Positions 42,861 to 51,574 of a DNA stretch of 64,000 nucleotides are shown here, in pieces (position 1 is the first letter of the stretch; the number at the start of each line of letters is the position of its first letter). The stretch lies in NCBI RefSeq assembly GCF_042743185.1, contig NZ_JBHYMS010000036.1, positions 1-64,000 of the forward strand, read 5' to 3'. The notes below the pieces were generated by a model. That model saw only the letters and a program-made list of their open reading frames with translations, made no database searches and had not been told where the DNA came from. The position numbers and the translations under genes are program-made. Source of the stretch: Inquilinus sp042743185 (GTDB lineage Bacteria > Pseudomonadota > Alphaproteobacteria > DSM-16000 > Inquilinaceae).

Positions 42861-43949
42861 ATGTCGACCATCGAGATCCGCGGGATCACCAAGGCCTTCG
42901 GTCCGTTCGTCGCGGTCCGGGACGCCGACCTGTCGGTCGCGGCGGGCGAGGTCGTCTGCCTGCTCGGCCCGTCGGGCTGCGGCAAGACCACGACGCTGCG
43001 CATGATCGCGGGGCTGGAGCGCGCCACGGCGGGCGACATCGTGATCGCGGGGCAGCGCATGAACGAGCTGTCGCCGCAGAAGCGCAACATCGCCATGGTC
43101 TTCCAGTTCTATGCGCTGTATCCGGCGCTGACGGTCGGCGAGAACATCGCGATGCCGCTGCACCGCGAAGGCATCGGCAAGGCGGAGGTCGCCGCCCGGG
43201 TCGGCAAGGTGGCCGACATCCTGCATCTGCGCGATGTCCTGGACCGGATGCCGGGGCAGGTCTCCGAAGGGGAGAAGCAGCGCGTCGCCGTCGCGCGCGC
43301 CATCGTGCGCGATCCCAACTGCTTCCTGTTCGACGAGCCGCTGTCGCGGCTGGATGTGGAGCTGCGCCACGCCATGCGCGGCCAGATCAAGGCGGTGCTG
43401 TCGAACCTGTCCAAGGCCACGGTCATCGTCACCCACGACCAGCTCGAAGCCCTGACCATGGCGGATCGGATCGCGATCATGCGCGACGGCATGATCGAGC
43501 AGGTGGGCAGCCCGCACGAGGTCTTCGCCAGGCCGGCCAATGTCTTCGTCGCCAGCTTCATCGGCACGCCGCAGATGAACCTGATCGAGGCGGAGCTCAA
43601 GGGCTATGGTGGCGGCAAGGCGACGGTCACCTTCGACCAGCAGGACGTCGATCTCCCCGCGAACCCCGCCGTCGCCGCCCTGGGGCCGGGACGGGTCACG
43701 GTCGGCGTGCGCCCGCGCGCCTTCACCGTCGTGCCCGAGGACACCGCCGGCACGATCGACGCCATGACCGAGCTGATCGAGCCGATGGGCGCCGAGATGC
43801 TCATCCATGCGCGGACCAAGGCCGGCGGCGACATCCGGGTGGTCGTGCCGCGCGACAGGAAGGTGAAGATCGGCGAGCCGCTCCACCTGATTCCGGATCC
43901 CATGCAGACCCACATCTTCGCCGCGGACGGCAAGGCGGTCCGCGCATGA
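42861..43949 (+). CDS. MalK/UgpC-type ABC ATPase with degenerate signature motif (GlpT-like)
   Basis: A 362-residue ATPase with TOBE domain. Walker A GPSGCGKTT, Q-loop MVFQFYALYP, Walker B CFLFDEPLSRLD and H-loop VTHDQLEAL are intact. The signature is V134-S-E-G-E138 (VSEGEKQRVAVARAI) instead of LSGGQ, losing the first glycine. In a heterodimer with the ATPase at 38159, the altered signature would face the site that lacks the H-loop His, leaving one full and one degenerate ATP site. The stop overlaps the next gene by 4 bp. Confidence 0.92.
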   Translation: MSTIEIRGITKAFGPFVAVRDADLSVAAGEVVCLLGPSGCGKTTTLRMIAGLERATAGDIVIAGQRMNELSPQKRNIAMVFQFYALYPALTVGENIAMPLHREGIGKAEVAARVGKVADILHLRDVLDRMPGQVSEGEKQRVAVARAIVRDPNCFLFDEPLSRLDVELRHAMRGQIKAVLSNLSKATVIVTHDQLEALTMADRIAIMRDGMIEQVGSPHEVFARPANVFVASFIGTPQMNLIEAELKGYGGGKATVTFDQQDVDLPANPAVAALGPGRVTVGVRPRAFTVVPEDTAGTIDAMTELIEPMGAEMLIHARTKAGGDIRVVVPRDRKVKIGEPLHLIPDPMQTHIFAADGKAVRA

Positions 43950-44446
43950 GCCGGCATGATCGAGGCAATGGCGGGCTGTCGTCCGCAGGCGCGCGCAGGC
44001 TGGAATACGCGATCATCGGGCTCGGCGTCGCGGCGCTGCTGCTGATCTTCCAGCCCTTCAATATTGCGTTGTTCACGGCCGGGGGCGTCATCGTCATCGT
44101 GGCGGCGCTGGCGAACAACCTGCTGCCGCTGGCGCAGCCCGGCATCCCGAAACGGTCCGTGGTGAAGGCGGCGATGATCGTCGCCATGATCTTCTGTCTC
44201 ACCCTGCTGGTCGCGATCGCCGCCGCGCATCTCTACGGCCAGTTCTTCCTGAAGCCGCCGGATCCCAGCACCGTCACCGGCAAGGCCCAACTGGCCGCCA
44301 AGCCCTGGTACATGCACGGCTTCACCTGGACGGTCGCGGTCATCGCCTGCGTCCTGGCCGGCGTGCTGATGCTGCAGGGGCGCTGGCGCACCGGCAGCGA
44401 GGAAGGATCCGGCGAGCACAATCCCTCAACATCTCCAGGAGAGTGA
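43946..44446 (+). CDS. Small four-helix membrane protein of unknown function
   Basis: A 166-residue protein I do not recognise. Hydrophobic stretches near residues 20-37, 41-62, 73-100 and 130-149 suggest four membrane helices. Between helices 3 and 4 is a polar periplasmic or cytosolic loop with PPDPSTVTGKAQLAAKPWY. It is translationally coupled to the upstream ATPase (ATGA), so it is likely produced with the importer, perhaps as an accessory subunit in the manner of small membrane proteins in glycerol-type ABC operons (inference). Confidence 0.8.
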   Translation: MSRHDRGNGGLSSAGARRLEYAIIGLGVAALLLIFQPFNIALFTAGGVIVIVAALANNLLPLAQPGIPKRSVVKAAMIVAMIFCLTLLVAIAAAHLYGQFFLKPPDPSTVTGKAQLAAKPWYMHGFTWTVAVIACVLAGVLMLQGRWRTGSEEGSGEHNPSTSPGE

Positions 44447-44449
44447 ACA

Positions 44450-45211
44450 ATGAGCCTTCATCAAGCCGCCCTCGTCCAGCGGATGCAGCAGCTGATGTCC
44501 ACATCTCCGGTTCCCTCCATCTCGACAGAGCTGCTGGTCACGGCGGATGGCGAGCTGAACCGGGAGCTCAACAGCTTCCTGTTCGACCCACCCTCGGATC
44601 CGACCCTGCTGAAGGGCAAGCGGATCGCCATCTGCTGCACCAACGGCGTGGAGGAGGTGGAGATCCTGGGCGCCCAGCGCTGGCTGACGGAGCACGGGGC
44701 CACGGTCCACATCGTCTCGCCGCGCATCGGCGAATTCGATCCGACGCTGGGGCTGCGCTTCCCGCCGCAATGCGCCACCCATGTCCTCGCCATCCGCCTG
44801 ATGGAGAATGCGGGCTGGCTGAAGATCGACCGCTACACCGACGAGGCCAAGGCCGCGGATTACGACGCCGTCCTGTTGCCCGGCGGCTGCTGGAACCCCG
44901 ATGCGCTGCGCATGGACAAGCCCACCCTGGCCTTCGTGCGCGCCATGGATGAAGCCGGCAAGCCGACCACCGCAATCTGCCATGGCCAATGGGTGATGGT
45001 CAGCGCCAAAATCCTCAAGGGCAAGCGCGCCACCGCGGTGTGGAACATCCAGATCGACCTCGAGAATGCCGGCGCCGTCGTGCTCGACGAACCCTGCGTG
45101 GTCGACGGCAACCTGATCACCGCGCGCTTCCCCTACGACCTGCCGCGGCTGGTCCAGGCCATGGTGCAGCAGCTGCTGGCCGCGAAGGGCGAGGCGTCGG
45201 CGGCGCAGTGA
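44450..45211 (+). CDS. DJ-1/PfpI-family protein
   Basis: A 253-residue DJ-1/PfpI-superfamily protein. The core begins at about residue 55 (KGKRIAICCTNGVEEVEILG). The nucleophile elbow is AICHGQW with C177-H178, and the expected acidic residue sits in GVEEVEI. The N-terminal 50 residues are an extension. AGGAGAG precedes the ATG, 3 bp after the membrane protein stop. Family members include deglycase/hydratase-like enzymes and isonitrile hydratases; the role in this sugar operon is unknown. Confidence 0.88.
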   Translation: MSLHQAALVQRMQQLMSTSPVPSISTELLVTADGELNRELNSFLFDPPSDPTLLKGKRIAICCTNGVEEVEILGAQRWLTEHGATVHIVSPRIGEFDPTLGLRFPPQCATHVLAIRLMENAGWLKIDRYTDEAKAADYDAVLLPGGCWNPDALRMDKPTLAFVRAMDEAGKPTTAICHGQWVMVSAKILKGKRATAVWNIQIDLENAGAVVLDEPCVVDGNLITARFPYDLPRLVQAMVQQLLAAKGEASAAQ

Positions 45212-45308
45212 GCGCGGATCTCGCCTGAAGGGAGCGGGCCGACGATCCGCAACGGCCGATGGAGGCTACGGCATTCACACATCGGCCGGCACCGGGTTTG
45301 CGAGATCA

Positions 45309-45512
45309 TTGCCTCTCCCGCTTGCGGGAGAGGTCGGACATCCGAAGGATGTCCGGGTGAGGGGATAGCGGCCTCGCCGAAAGCACAGCTTTGCCAGGGG
45401 CGAGTGCATGATCCGCCCCGCTCCTGAAACGCTGGCCCTGGTGTCGCGGTCGAGCCGCCCTCACCCGGTCTCGCTGCGCGAGCCCGACCTCTCCCGCAAG
45501 CGGGAGAGGCAA
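45309..45512. repeat. Inverted pair of palindromic intergenic repeats
   Basis: This fills much of the 385-bp gap after the PfpI gene. Two copies of a palindromic unit (CCTCTCCCGC-TT/AA-GCGGGAGAGG plus a GGGTGAGGG/CCCTCACCC flank) face each other about 120 bp apart. The outer 29 bp at 45309-45337 and 45484-45512 are exact reverse complements. Such GC-rich intergenic palindromes are widespread in alphaproteobacterial genomes. No gene is seen between them. Confidence 0.85.
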
Positions 45513-45596
45513 CGAACAGGGCCCAACGAGGGTGCGGAAGAGATGTGTGACTTCAGAAGAGATGTGTGACTCCAATAGCCGATGGAGGAGGGGGGC

Positions 45597-46448
45597 ATGA
45601 AGTACGGGTTCAACCTGCTGCTCTGGACGGGACACGTCACCGACGAACACGCCCCCCTGCTGAAGGCGCTCCGGGAGACGGGGTATGACAGCATCGAGAT
45701 CCCGGTCTTCGAAGGCACGGCCGACGACTACGCCCAGCTCGGTGAGCAGCTTGCGGTGCTGGGCTTCGATGTCACGGCCGTGAGCGTGCTGGGGGCAGGG
45801 CACAACTGCCTTTCGGACGACCGGGCCGAGCGGGAGGCCGCGCTGGACCGGGCGAAGTGGGTCGTCGACTGCACCAAGGCGCTCGGCGGGTCGATCGTCG
45901 CCGGCCCGATGCACTCGCAGCTCGGCCATTTCACGGGCCATGGCCCCACGGCCGAGGAGCGCCGGCGCGGCATCGAATTCAACCGCCGCGCCGGCGACCA
46001 CGCCCAGCGGCAGGGCGTACGCTTTGCCCTCGAGGCGCTGAACCGCTTCGAATGCTACGTCCTCAACACGATGGAGCAGCTGGCCGACTATCTGGACGAG
46101 GTGGACCATCCCGCCGTGAAGGGGATGTACGACACCTTTCACGCCAATATCGAGGAGAAGGACCCGGTCGCCGCCATCGGCACGATCAGCCGCCACATGA
46201 TCCATGTCCATGTCTCGGAGAATGACCGCGGCACGCCGGGCAAGGGCCATGTGCCGTGGGGCCCTACTTACAAGGCGCTGCGGGACGCGGGCTATGACGG
46301 CAGGCTGACGATCGAGGCCTTCGGCCGCGGCGTTCCGGCGCTCGCCGCCGCCACCCGCGTGTGGCGCGACTTCTTCCCCAATGAGGAAGAGGTCTACCGA
46401 TACGGCTTCGCGCAGATGACGCGGGGCTGGGCCGATGCGGGGTGCTGA
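45597..46448 (+). CDS. Sugar epimerase/isomerase-like TIM-barrel protein (tagatose 3-epimerase type)
   Basis: A 283-residue xylose-isomerase-like TIM barrel. The metal-binding tetrad fits Glu in LEALNRFE, Asp in GMYDTFHANIEE, His in HVHVSENDRG and Glu in LTIEAFG. The ENDRGTPGKGHVPW loop is characteristic of D-tagatose/D-psicose 3-epimerase-type enzymes. The second ATG was chosen because GGAGGAGGGGG directly precedes it. It is separated from the transporter operon by the repeat region but probably acts on its imported ketose or related sugar. Confidence 0.89.
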   Translation: MKYGFNLLLWTGHVTDEHAPLLKALRETGYDSIEIPVFEGTADDYAQLGEQLAVLGFDVTAVSVLGAGHNCLSDDRAEREAALDRAKWVVDCTKALGGSIVAGPMHSQLGHFTGHGPTAEERRRGIEFNRRAGDHAQRQGVRFALEALNRFECYVLNTMEQLADYLDEVDHPAVKGMYDTFHANIEEKDPVAAIGTISRHMIHVHVSENDRGTPGKGHVPWGPTYKALRDAGYDGRLTIEAFGRGVPALAAATRVWRDFFPNEEEVYRYGFAQMTRGWADAGC

Positions 46449-46512
46449 GCGATGCGCTTAGGTCTCGCCCGAGAATAAGTGAGCCGATTGATGATCGGAC
46501 TTCCACCTCAAC

Positions 46513-46590
46513 TGTCATGCCCGGGCTTGACCCGGGCATCCAGAGACTGTCGACATCTTCTGGATTGCCGGGTCAAGCCCGGCAATGACA
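46513..46590. repeat. Palindromic intergenic repeat
   Basis: TGTCATGCCCGGGCTTGACC at the left is matched by GGTCAAGCCCGGCAATGACA at the right, each half itself a hairpin (GCCCGGG-CTTGA-CCCGGGC and GCCGGGT-CAA-GCCCGGC, with a mismatch). It lies between two convergent genes, where it could form a bidirectional transcript end. The type is common in Rhizobiales and Rhodospirillales. Confidence 0.8.
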
Positions 46591-46651
46591 ATAAAAGAAT
46601 GACGTCCTCTTCCCTGGAGCACGAATTCTCGGACGATGCCTTGCCGGACCG

Positions 46652-47590
46652 TTACCCCCGCAGGCGCAGGCGCATGACGATGTCCTGATCATGGTTGCCG
46701 AAGCCCCGGCCGAAGATGTTGAGGCCACCCGGGTGCTCGGCATTCTCGTCGATGCCGACGCGGAGGCGGATCGCGTGATGGTCGTTCAGGCGGAGCTGCT
46801 CCAGCGTCACGTCGGAGGCACGATTGCCATCGACGAACGCCCCCTCATCGGTGACCTGCCAGGTGACGAGCTTGCCGTATTGCGAGCCGGCCAGCTTCCA
46901 CCATCGCGGCGTATAGCGGCCGCGGATATCGCCGTAGTCGCCCGGCGACGTCCAGGTCGCGACGGCGACATGGTTGATCCACAGCGTGATGTCGGATGGC
47001 CAGTCGCTGTTGGTGCCGGGCACCTCCGACGACAGCTCCATGGTGACCTCGAGCTGTTCGATCGCCTTTTCGACCACCTTGGCGTTGTTGGGGAACTTGT
47101 ATTCGACGAAGCCGCGGCCGAACCAGATCAGGGACGCCTTCATCCGGTTCGGATCGAGAAAGTGATCGGGGACGTCGAGCAGGCCGAGCACGCCGTCCGT
47201 CGAGCACAGCCCGCAGGGGGCGCTGACCTCGCAGGTCGTGTAGAGGCCGATCGGCATCGCGACCTCGATGATCCGGTCGTCCTGCAGGGCATCGGGGTCG
47301 TCGAGCCGGACCGTGATCTCGTCATAGAGGGCGGAGCAGACCTTCTGCTGTCCTTTGCTCGCCTTCACGGCCTCGGTGCGGATCAGCTCGGCCCGCTCCA
47401 GCTTCTGCACGTTGATGGCGACTGTCGACTGCGGCAGCTCCAGCTCGCTGCTGATCTGGTTGACGTTCAACGGCCCGCGCCGCCGGAGAAGCCTGAGCAT
47501 GGCCAGCCTGACGGGCGAGGCGAGCGCTTCCAGCGCCTCGCTGCCGTCGCCGGCCATCAATGTCAGCAACCGGCGCTGTGGGACGTCCAT
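46652..47590 (-). CDS. ArsR-like winged-helix transcriptional regulator
   Basis: A 312-residue regulator. Residues about 12-95 form an ArsR-type winged helix (LASPVRLAMLRLLRRRGPLN, VNQISSELELPQSTVAINVQ, KLERAELIRTE). The remaining ~200 residues are an effector domain with the cysteines of CEVSAPCGLCS and many aromatic residues, unlike short metal-sensing ArsR proteins. The ATG at 47590 has GAAGGATGA upstream; a GTG ten codons earlier is an alternative. It is divergent from the arabinofuranosidase operon and likely controls it in response to a sugar. Confidence 0.88.
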   Translation of the reverse strand: MDVPQRRLLTLMAGDGSEALEALASPVRLAMLRLLRRRGPLNVNQISSELELPQSTVAINVQKLERAELIRTEAVKASKGQQKVCSALYDEITVRLDDPDALQDDRIIEVAMPIGLYTTCEVSAPCGLCSTDGVLGLLDVPDHFLDPNRMKASLIWFGRGFVEYKFPNNAKVVEKAIEQLEVTMELSSEVPGTNSDWPSDITLWINHVAVATWTSPGDYGDIRGRYTPRWWKLAGSQYGKLVTWQVTDEGAFVDGNRASDVTLEQLRLNDHHAIRLRVGIDENAEHPGGLNIFGRGFGNHDQDIVMRLRLRG

Positions 47591-47636
47591 CGCACGATCA
47601 TCCTTCGGGAGAAGCGGCACGGTAACGCGACGTTCA

Positions 47637-47667
47637 TATCATCATAAATGATACATATCAAAATGAT
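47637..47667. promoter_or_regulatory. Putative tandem operators
   Basis: TATCAT-N5-ATGATA is a 17-bp inverted repeat, followed at once by TATCA-AAA-TGATT, a second near-palindrome with the same ATCA/TGAT half-sites. Both lie in the 147-bp divergent gap beside the ArsR-like gene, a typical place for its binding sites. Confidence 0.5.
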
Positions 47668-47737
47668 TGACGCATTCTCTGAATGAGGCTTCACTCCTGC
47701 CGAGCCGGCCGCAGAACCGGTCAGAAAGGGAGAGCCT

Positions 47738-49633
47738 ATGCGCGCCATCAAGCTGCTCGTGCTCGCCTTGGCGAGCCTCATCGCAAGCACTGTCGCGGCA
47801 TCCGCCCAAGCCACGATCTCGGAGCTGCCGCGCCGGGAGACGCTGATCCTCGAAAACCCGGAAGGGACGATCAAGAATCCCGGCTGGTTCAACATCTGGG
47901 CCATCAACGCCGGCGGGCAGTACACCGGCCTGCACCAATTGGCCCTCGACACGCTCTGGTACATCGATCCGGAGCGGGGGCTCGACGGCTCCTGGCAGAA
48001 TTCCCTGGCCGCCGAGAAGCCGATCTACAATGCCGATTTCACGGAAATGACCGTGAAGCTGCGTCCGGGGATCTACTGGAGCGACGGCGTCGAGTTCACC
48101 GCCGACGATCTCGTCTACACCGTCGAGACGCAGATCAAGACCCCGGGGATGCGCTGGAGCGCGCTGCTCTCGCTCAACGTCGACAGTGTCAAGGAGGTCG
48201 ATCCGCAGACCGTCGTCTTCAAGCTGAAGAAGCCGAATTCCCGCTTCCACGCGCTGTTCACCGTGCGCTTCAACGCCATCTGGATGATGCCGAAGCATGT
48301 CTTCGAGAAGGCGCCCGACCCGCTGCGGTTCGACTTCAACAAGCCGGTCTCGCTCGGGGCCTACACGCTCAACAGCTACGACCCGGACGGCAAATGGTTC
48401 GTCTGGCAACGACGGGACGACTGGCAGCGCACCACGCTCGGCCGCTACGGCGAGCCGGGACCGAAATACGTCGCCTATGTCGACCCTGGTCCGCCGGACA
48501 AGCGCGTGATCGCCCAGCTCAACCACGACCTGGATGTGATCCATGACGTCGCGCCCGAGGGCATGTTCACCCTCGCCAAGCAGTCGAAGTCGCTGAAGAC
48601 CTGGTTCAAGGGCTTCCCCTACGGCCACCCCGATCCGACCCTGCCGGCCGTGATCTTCAACCTGCAGAATCCGGCCTTCCAGAACCATGACGTGCGCTGG
48701 GCCCTGGCCCTGCTGATCGACATCCGGGCCGTGGCGATGGCGTCCTACCGCGGGGCCGCGACGATCTCGGCCATCGCCGTCCCGCCGACCGGCACCCATC
48801 CGGACGACTACCACAAGCCGATGCAGGAGTGGCTGGCCGCCTTCGAGCTGGACACCGGCAAGGAGAAGATCAAGCCGTATGACCCGACCATGGGGCAGCA
48901 GATCGCGACGATGCTGCGGCCGTCCATGGGCGACCAGATCCCGACCGACCCCGCCGAGATCGCGCGCTCCTTCGGCTATGGCTGGTGGAAGCCGAACCCC
49001 ACGGCCGCGGCCGAGCTGCTCGAGCGGGCCGGCTATGCCAAGCGCGGCAACGCCTGGTACACGCCGGACGGCAAGCCCTTCTCGATCAAGATCATGGTCG
49101 AGGGCGACTCCCGCCCGGTGATGACGCGGGCCGGCACCATGATCGCCCAGCAATGGCGCCAGTTCGGCATCGACGCCAAGATCGACGTGGCGCAGGGCAC
49201 GAACATGCTGGACCGGCGCGGCGCCGGCGATTTCGACACCTTCATCGGCTGGAGTGTCGAGACCTATGGCGGCCACCCCGACCTCGCCTTCTTCCTCGAC
49301 AGCTGGCATTCCCAGTTCGTGGCGCCGGCCGGCAAGACCCAGTCGCCGCGCAACTGGCAGCGTCTGACCAGCCCGGAACTCGACAAGCTGATCGAGCAGA
49401 TCCGGACCGTGTCCTTCGAGGACCCGAAGACGGTCGAACTCGGGCGCGACTACGCCAAGTTCATGGTCCGCGAGATGCCGATCATCCCGCTGATGGCCTA
49501 CAACGTCTTCACGGCCATGGACGAGACCTACTGGACCGGCTACCCGACGGCCGAGGACCCCTACACCGATCCGGTGCCGAACTGGGGCAATTCGCGCCTG
49601 ATGATGGTGCGGCTCAAGCCGACCCAGCCCTGA
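47738..49633 (+). CDS. Extracellular solute-binding protein, family 5 (oligosaccharide-type)
   Basis: A 631-residue periplasmic binding protein, longer than the ~530 residues of typical dipeptide-binding proteins and in the range of family 5 proteins used for plant oligosaccharides. The signal peptide is residues 1 to about 24 (LLVLALASLIASTVAASA). Features include FNIWAINAGGQYTGLHQLAL, MTVKLRPGIYWSDGVEFTAD and a C-terminal EMPIIPLMAYNVF. AAGGGAGA precedes the ATG. The operon ends in an arabinofuranosidase, so arabino-oligosaccharides are the probable ligand. Confidence 0.91.
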   Translation: MRAIKLLVLALASLIASTVAASAQATISELPRRETLILENPEGTIKNPGWFNIWAINAGGQYTGLHQLALDTLWYIDPERGLDGSWQNSLAAEKPIYNADFTEMTVKLRPGIYWSDGVEFTADDLVYTVETQIKTPGMRWSALLSLNVDSVKEVDPQTVVFKLKKPNSRFHALFTVRFNAIWMMPKHVFEKAPDPLRFDFNKPVSLGAYTLNSYDPDGKWFVWQRRDDWQRTTLGRYGEPGPKYVAYVDPGPPDKRVIAQLNHDLDVIHDVAPEGMFTLAKQSKSLKTWFKGFPYGHPDPTLPAVIFNLQNPAFQNHDVRWALALLIDIRAVAMASYRGAATISAIAVPPTGTHPDDYHKPMQEWLAAFELDTGKEKIKPYDPTMGQQIATMLRPSMGDQIPTDPAEIARSFGYGWWKPNPTAAAELLERAGYAKRGNAWYTPDGKPFSIKIMVEGDSRPVMTRAGTMIAQQWRQFGIDAKIDVAQGTNMLDRRGAGDFDTFIGWSVETYGGHPDLAFFLDSWHSQFVAPAGKTQSPRNWQRLTSPELDKLIEQIRTVSFEDPKTVELGRDYAKFMVREMPIIPLMAYNVFTAMDETYWTGYPTAEDPYTDPVPNWGNSRLMMVRLKPTQP

Positions 49634-49700
49634 TCCCCGCGAAAGTCCCGCGGTGCCCGAAAGGCCCGGGTGCCGCGGGCAGCCCGAGGGCCGGAGACAT

Positions 49701-50705
49701 ATGAAGCCCTTCCTCGCCTATCTCGCCAAGCGGCTGCTGCAATTCGCGCTGGTCGTCTTCATCGGCGTGAACATCACCTATGTCATCACGCATGCGACGC
49801 CGATCGACCCGGTCGAGCAGAGCGTGACCGCGGCGACTTCGTTCGGCGTCACCAGCCCCGAGGCGGTCGAGATGATGCGGGCCTCGCTGCGCCAGCTCTA
49901 CGGCCTCGAGGGATCGCCGGTCGAGCAGTATCTGTCGTTCTGGCGACGGGTCGTCGTCGGCGATTTCGGTCCGTCGCTGTCCGCCTTCCCGACCCCGGTC
50001 TCCACCCTGATCTGGCGGGCCATGCCCTGGACCGTCGGGCTGCTTCTCGCCTCCACCCTGATGACCTGGATCATCGGCAACCTGATCGGCGGGCTCGCCG
50101 GCTACTACCGGCGGAACCGCCTGCTGAAGCTGGCCGGGATCGTGTCGATGGGGGTTCATCCGATCCCGTACTACATCGTCGCCTTCGTCTTCCTGATCGT
50201 GTTCGGCTTCGTCTGGCCGGTGCTGCCGATCAGCGGCGGCGCCAGCATGAACGTCAATCGCGAGGACGGCTTCGGCTTCGCCCTGGACGTGCTGGTGCAT
50301 TCCATACTGCCCAGCCTGTCGCTGATGGCGGTCGGCATCGGCGGCTGGTTCATGGGCATGCGGGCGCTGGTGTCCAACATCGTGACCGAGGACTACGTCA
50401 CCTATGCCGAGCTGGCCGGCGTCGGCCGCCGGCGGATCCTCGGCTCCTATGTCATGCGCAACGCGCTGGGGCCTCAGGTCACCGGCCTCGCGCTCCAACT
50501 CGGCGCGATCTTCAACGGCGCGATCATCACCGAGCAGGTGTTCGGCTATCCCGGCCTCGGCTCACTGCTGATCAGCGGGGTTCATGCCGGCGACTACAGC
50601 CTGGTGCTCGGCATCACCTCGGTGTCGATCATCGCGGTCTCGGCCGCGGTCCTGGTGATCGACCTCCTGTTTCCGCTGATCGATCCGCGCGTGGAGGTCC
50701 GCTGA
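49701..50705 (+). CDS. Peptide-type ABC transporter permease (DppB-like)
   Basis: A 334-residue DppB-class permease: first helix at residues about 10-30 (LLQFALVVFIGVNITYVITH), a DPVEQSV start to the periplasmic loop, then five helices. The docking loop is EDYVTYAELAGVGRRRILGS, followed by YVMRNAL, and the hallmark GAIITEQVFGYPGLGSLL lies near the C-terminus. A start at the ATG with GGAGA upstream gives the standard N-terminus. The stop shares one base with the next start. Confidence 0.94.
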   Translation: MKPFLAYLAKRLLQFALVVFIGVNITYVITHATPIDPVEQSVTAATSFGVTSPEAVEMMRASLRQLYGLEGSPVEQYLSFWRRVVVGDFGPSLSAFPTPVSTLIWRAMPWTVGLLLASTLMTWIIGNLIGGLAGYYRRNRLLKLAGIVSMGVHPIPYYIVAFVFLIVFGFVWPVLPISGGASMNVNREDGFGFALDVLVHSILPSLSLMAVGIGGWFMGMRALVSNIVTEDYVTYAELAGVGRRRILGSYVMRNALGPQVTGLALQLGAIFNGAIITEQVFGYPGLGSLLISGVHAGDYSLVLGITSVSIIAVSAAVLVIDLLFPLIDPRVEVR

Positions 50706-51574
50706 TGCAGTTCCTCGCCATCCTCCGGGACCTCGTCCGCTACAATTTCGAATTCGCCGCGGGCCTGGTCCTGGTGGGGCTCGTGCTCGTCATGGCGCTG
50801 CTGTCCTTCGTGTCGCCCTACCCGCCGCTCGACGTCTATGTGGTGGCGCCGGACGTCCCGCCGTCATCGGACTACCTCTTCGGCACGACCTCGCGCGGGC
50901 AGGACGTGTTCTGGCAGCTCACCCTCGCGATCCGCAACACGCTCACCTTCGGCATCGTGGTCGCGGTGCTCAGCCGGATCATCGCGCTGCTGGTCGGGCT
51001 CGTCGCCGGCTACAAGGGCGGATGGGTCGACCGGGTGCTGATGTCGATCAACGACACCTTCGTCGTCATCCCGCTGTTCCCGATCCTCGTGCTGTTCTAC
51101 TTCATCATGCGCGACGCGATGAGCTGGGCCATGCTCGCGCTGATCACCGCCGGGCTCGGCTGGGCCTATGACGCGCGGCTGATCCGCGCCATGGCGATGA
51201 GCCTGCGGTCCCGCGAATTCACCAACCAGGCCTATTTCTCGGGCGCGAGCACCGGCCGGATCCTGGTGCAGGAACACCTGCCCTTCGTCCTCCCGATCGT
51301 GTTCTCCACGACGATGAACAACATCAACTGGTCGATCGGCATCGAGGTCACGCTGTCGGTGCTCGGCTTCACCGACATCAACACCCCGACCGTGGGCGGG
51401 ATGATCTACTGGGCGAACCAGCACACGGCGCTCGTCGCCGGCGTGTGGTGGTGGATCGCCTTTCCGGTGGCCCTGGTGGTCATGCTCTTCGTCGGGCTGT
51501 TCCTGCTCGCGATCTCGATGAACGAATACATCGATCCGCGCAGCCGGCTCGCGCGCATGGGGGGCGGCGCATGA
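50705..51574 (+). CDS. Peptide-type ABC transporter permease (DppC-like)
   Basis: A 289-residue DppC-class permease. The periplasmic SSDYLFGTTSRGQDVFWQLT segment is diagnostic. The docking loop is SREFTNQAYFSGASTGRILV, followed by QEHLPF, and SVLGFTDINTPTVGGMIYW lies near the C-terminus. It is translationally coupled on both sides (TGATG upstream, ATGA downstream). Confidence 0.94.
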   Translation: MQFLAILRDLVRYNFEFAAGLVLVGLVLVMALLSFVSPYPPLDVYVVAPDVPPSSDYLFGTTSRGQDVFWQLTLAIRNTLTFGIVVAVLSRIIALLVGLVAGYKGGWVDRVLMSINDTFVVIPLFPILVLFYFIMRDAMSWAMLALITAGLGWAYDARLIRAMAMSLRSREFTNQAYFSGASTGRILVQEHLPFVLPIVFSTTMNNINWSIGIEVTLSVLGFTDINTPTVGGMIYWANQHTALVAGVWWWIAFPVALVVMLFVGLFLLAISMNEYIDPRSRLARMGGGA

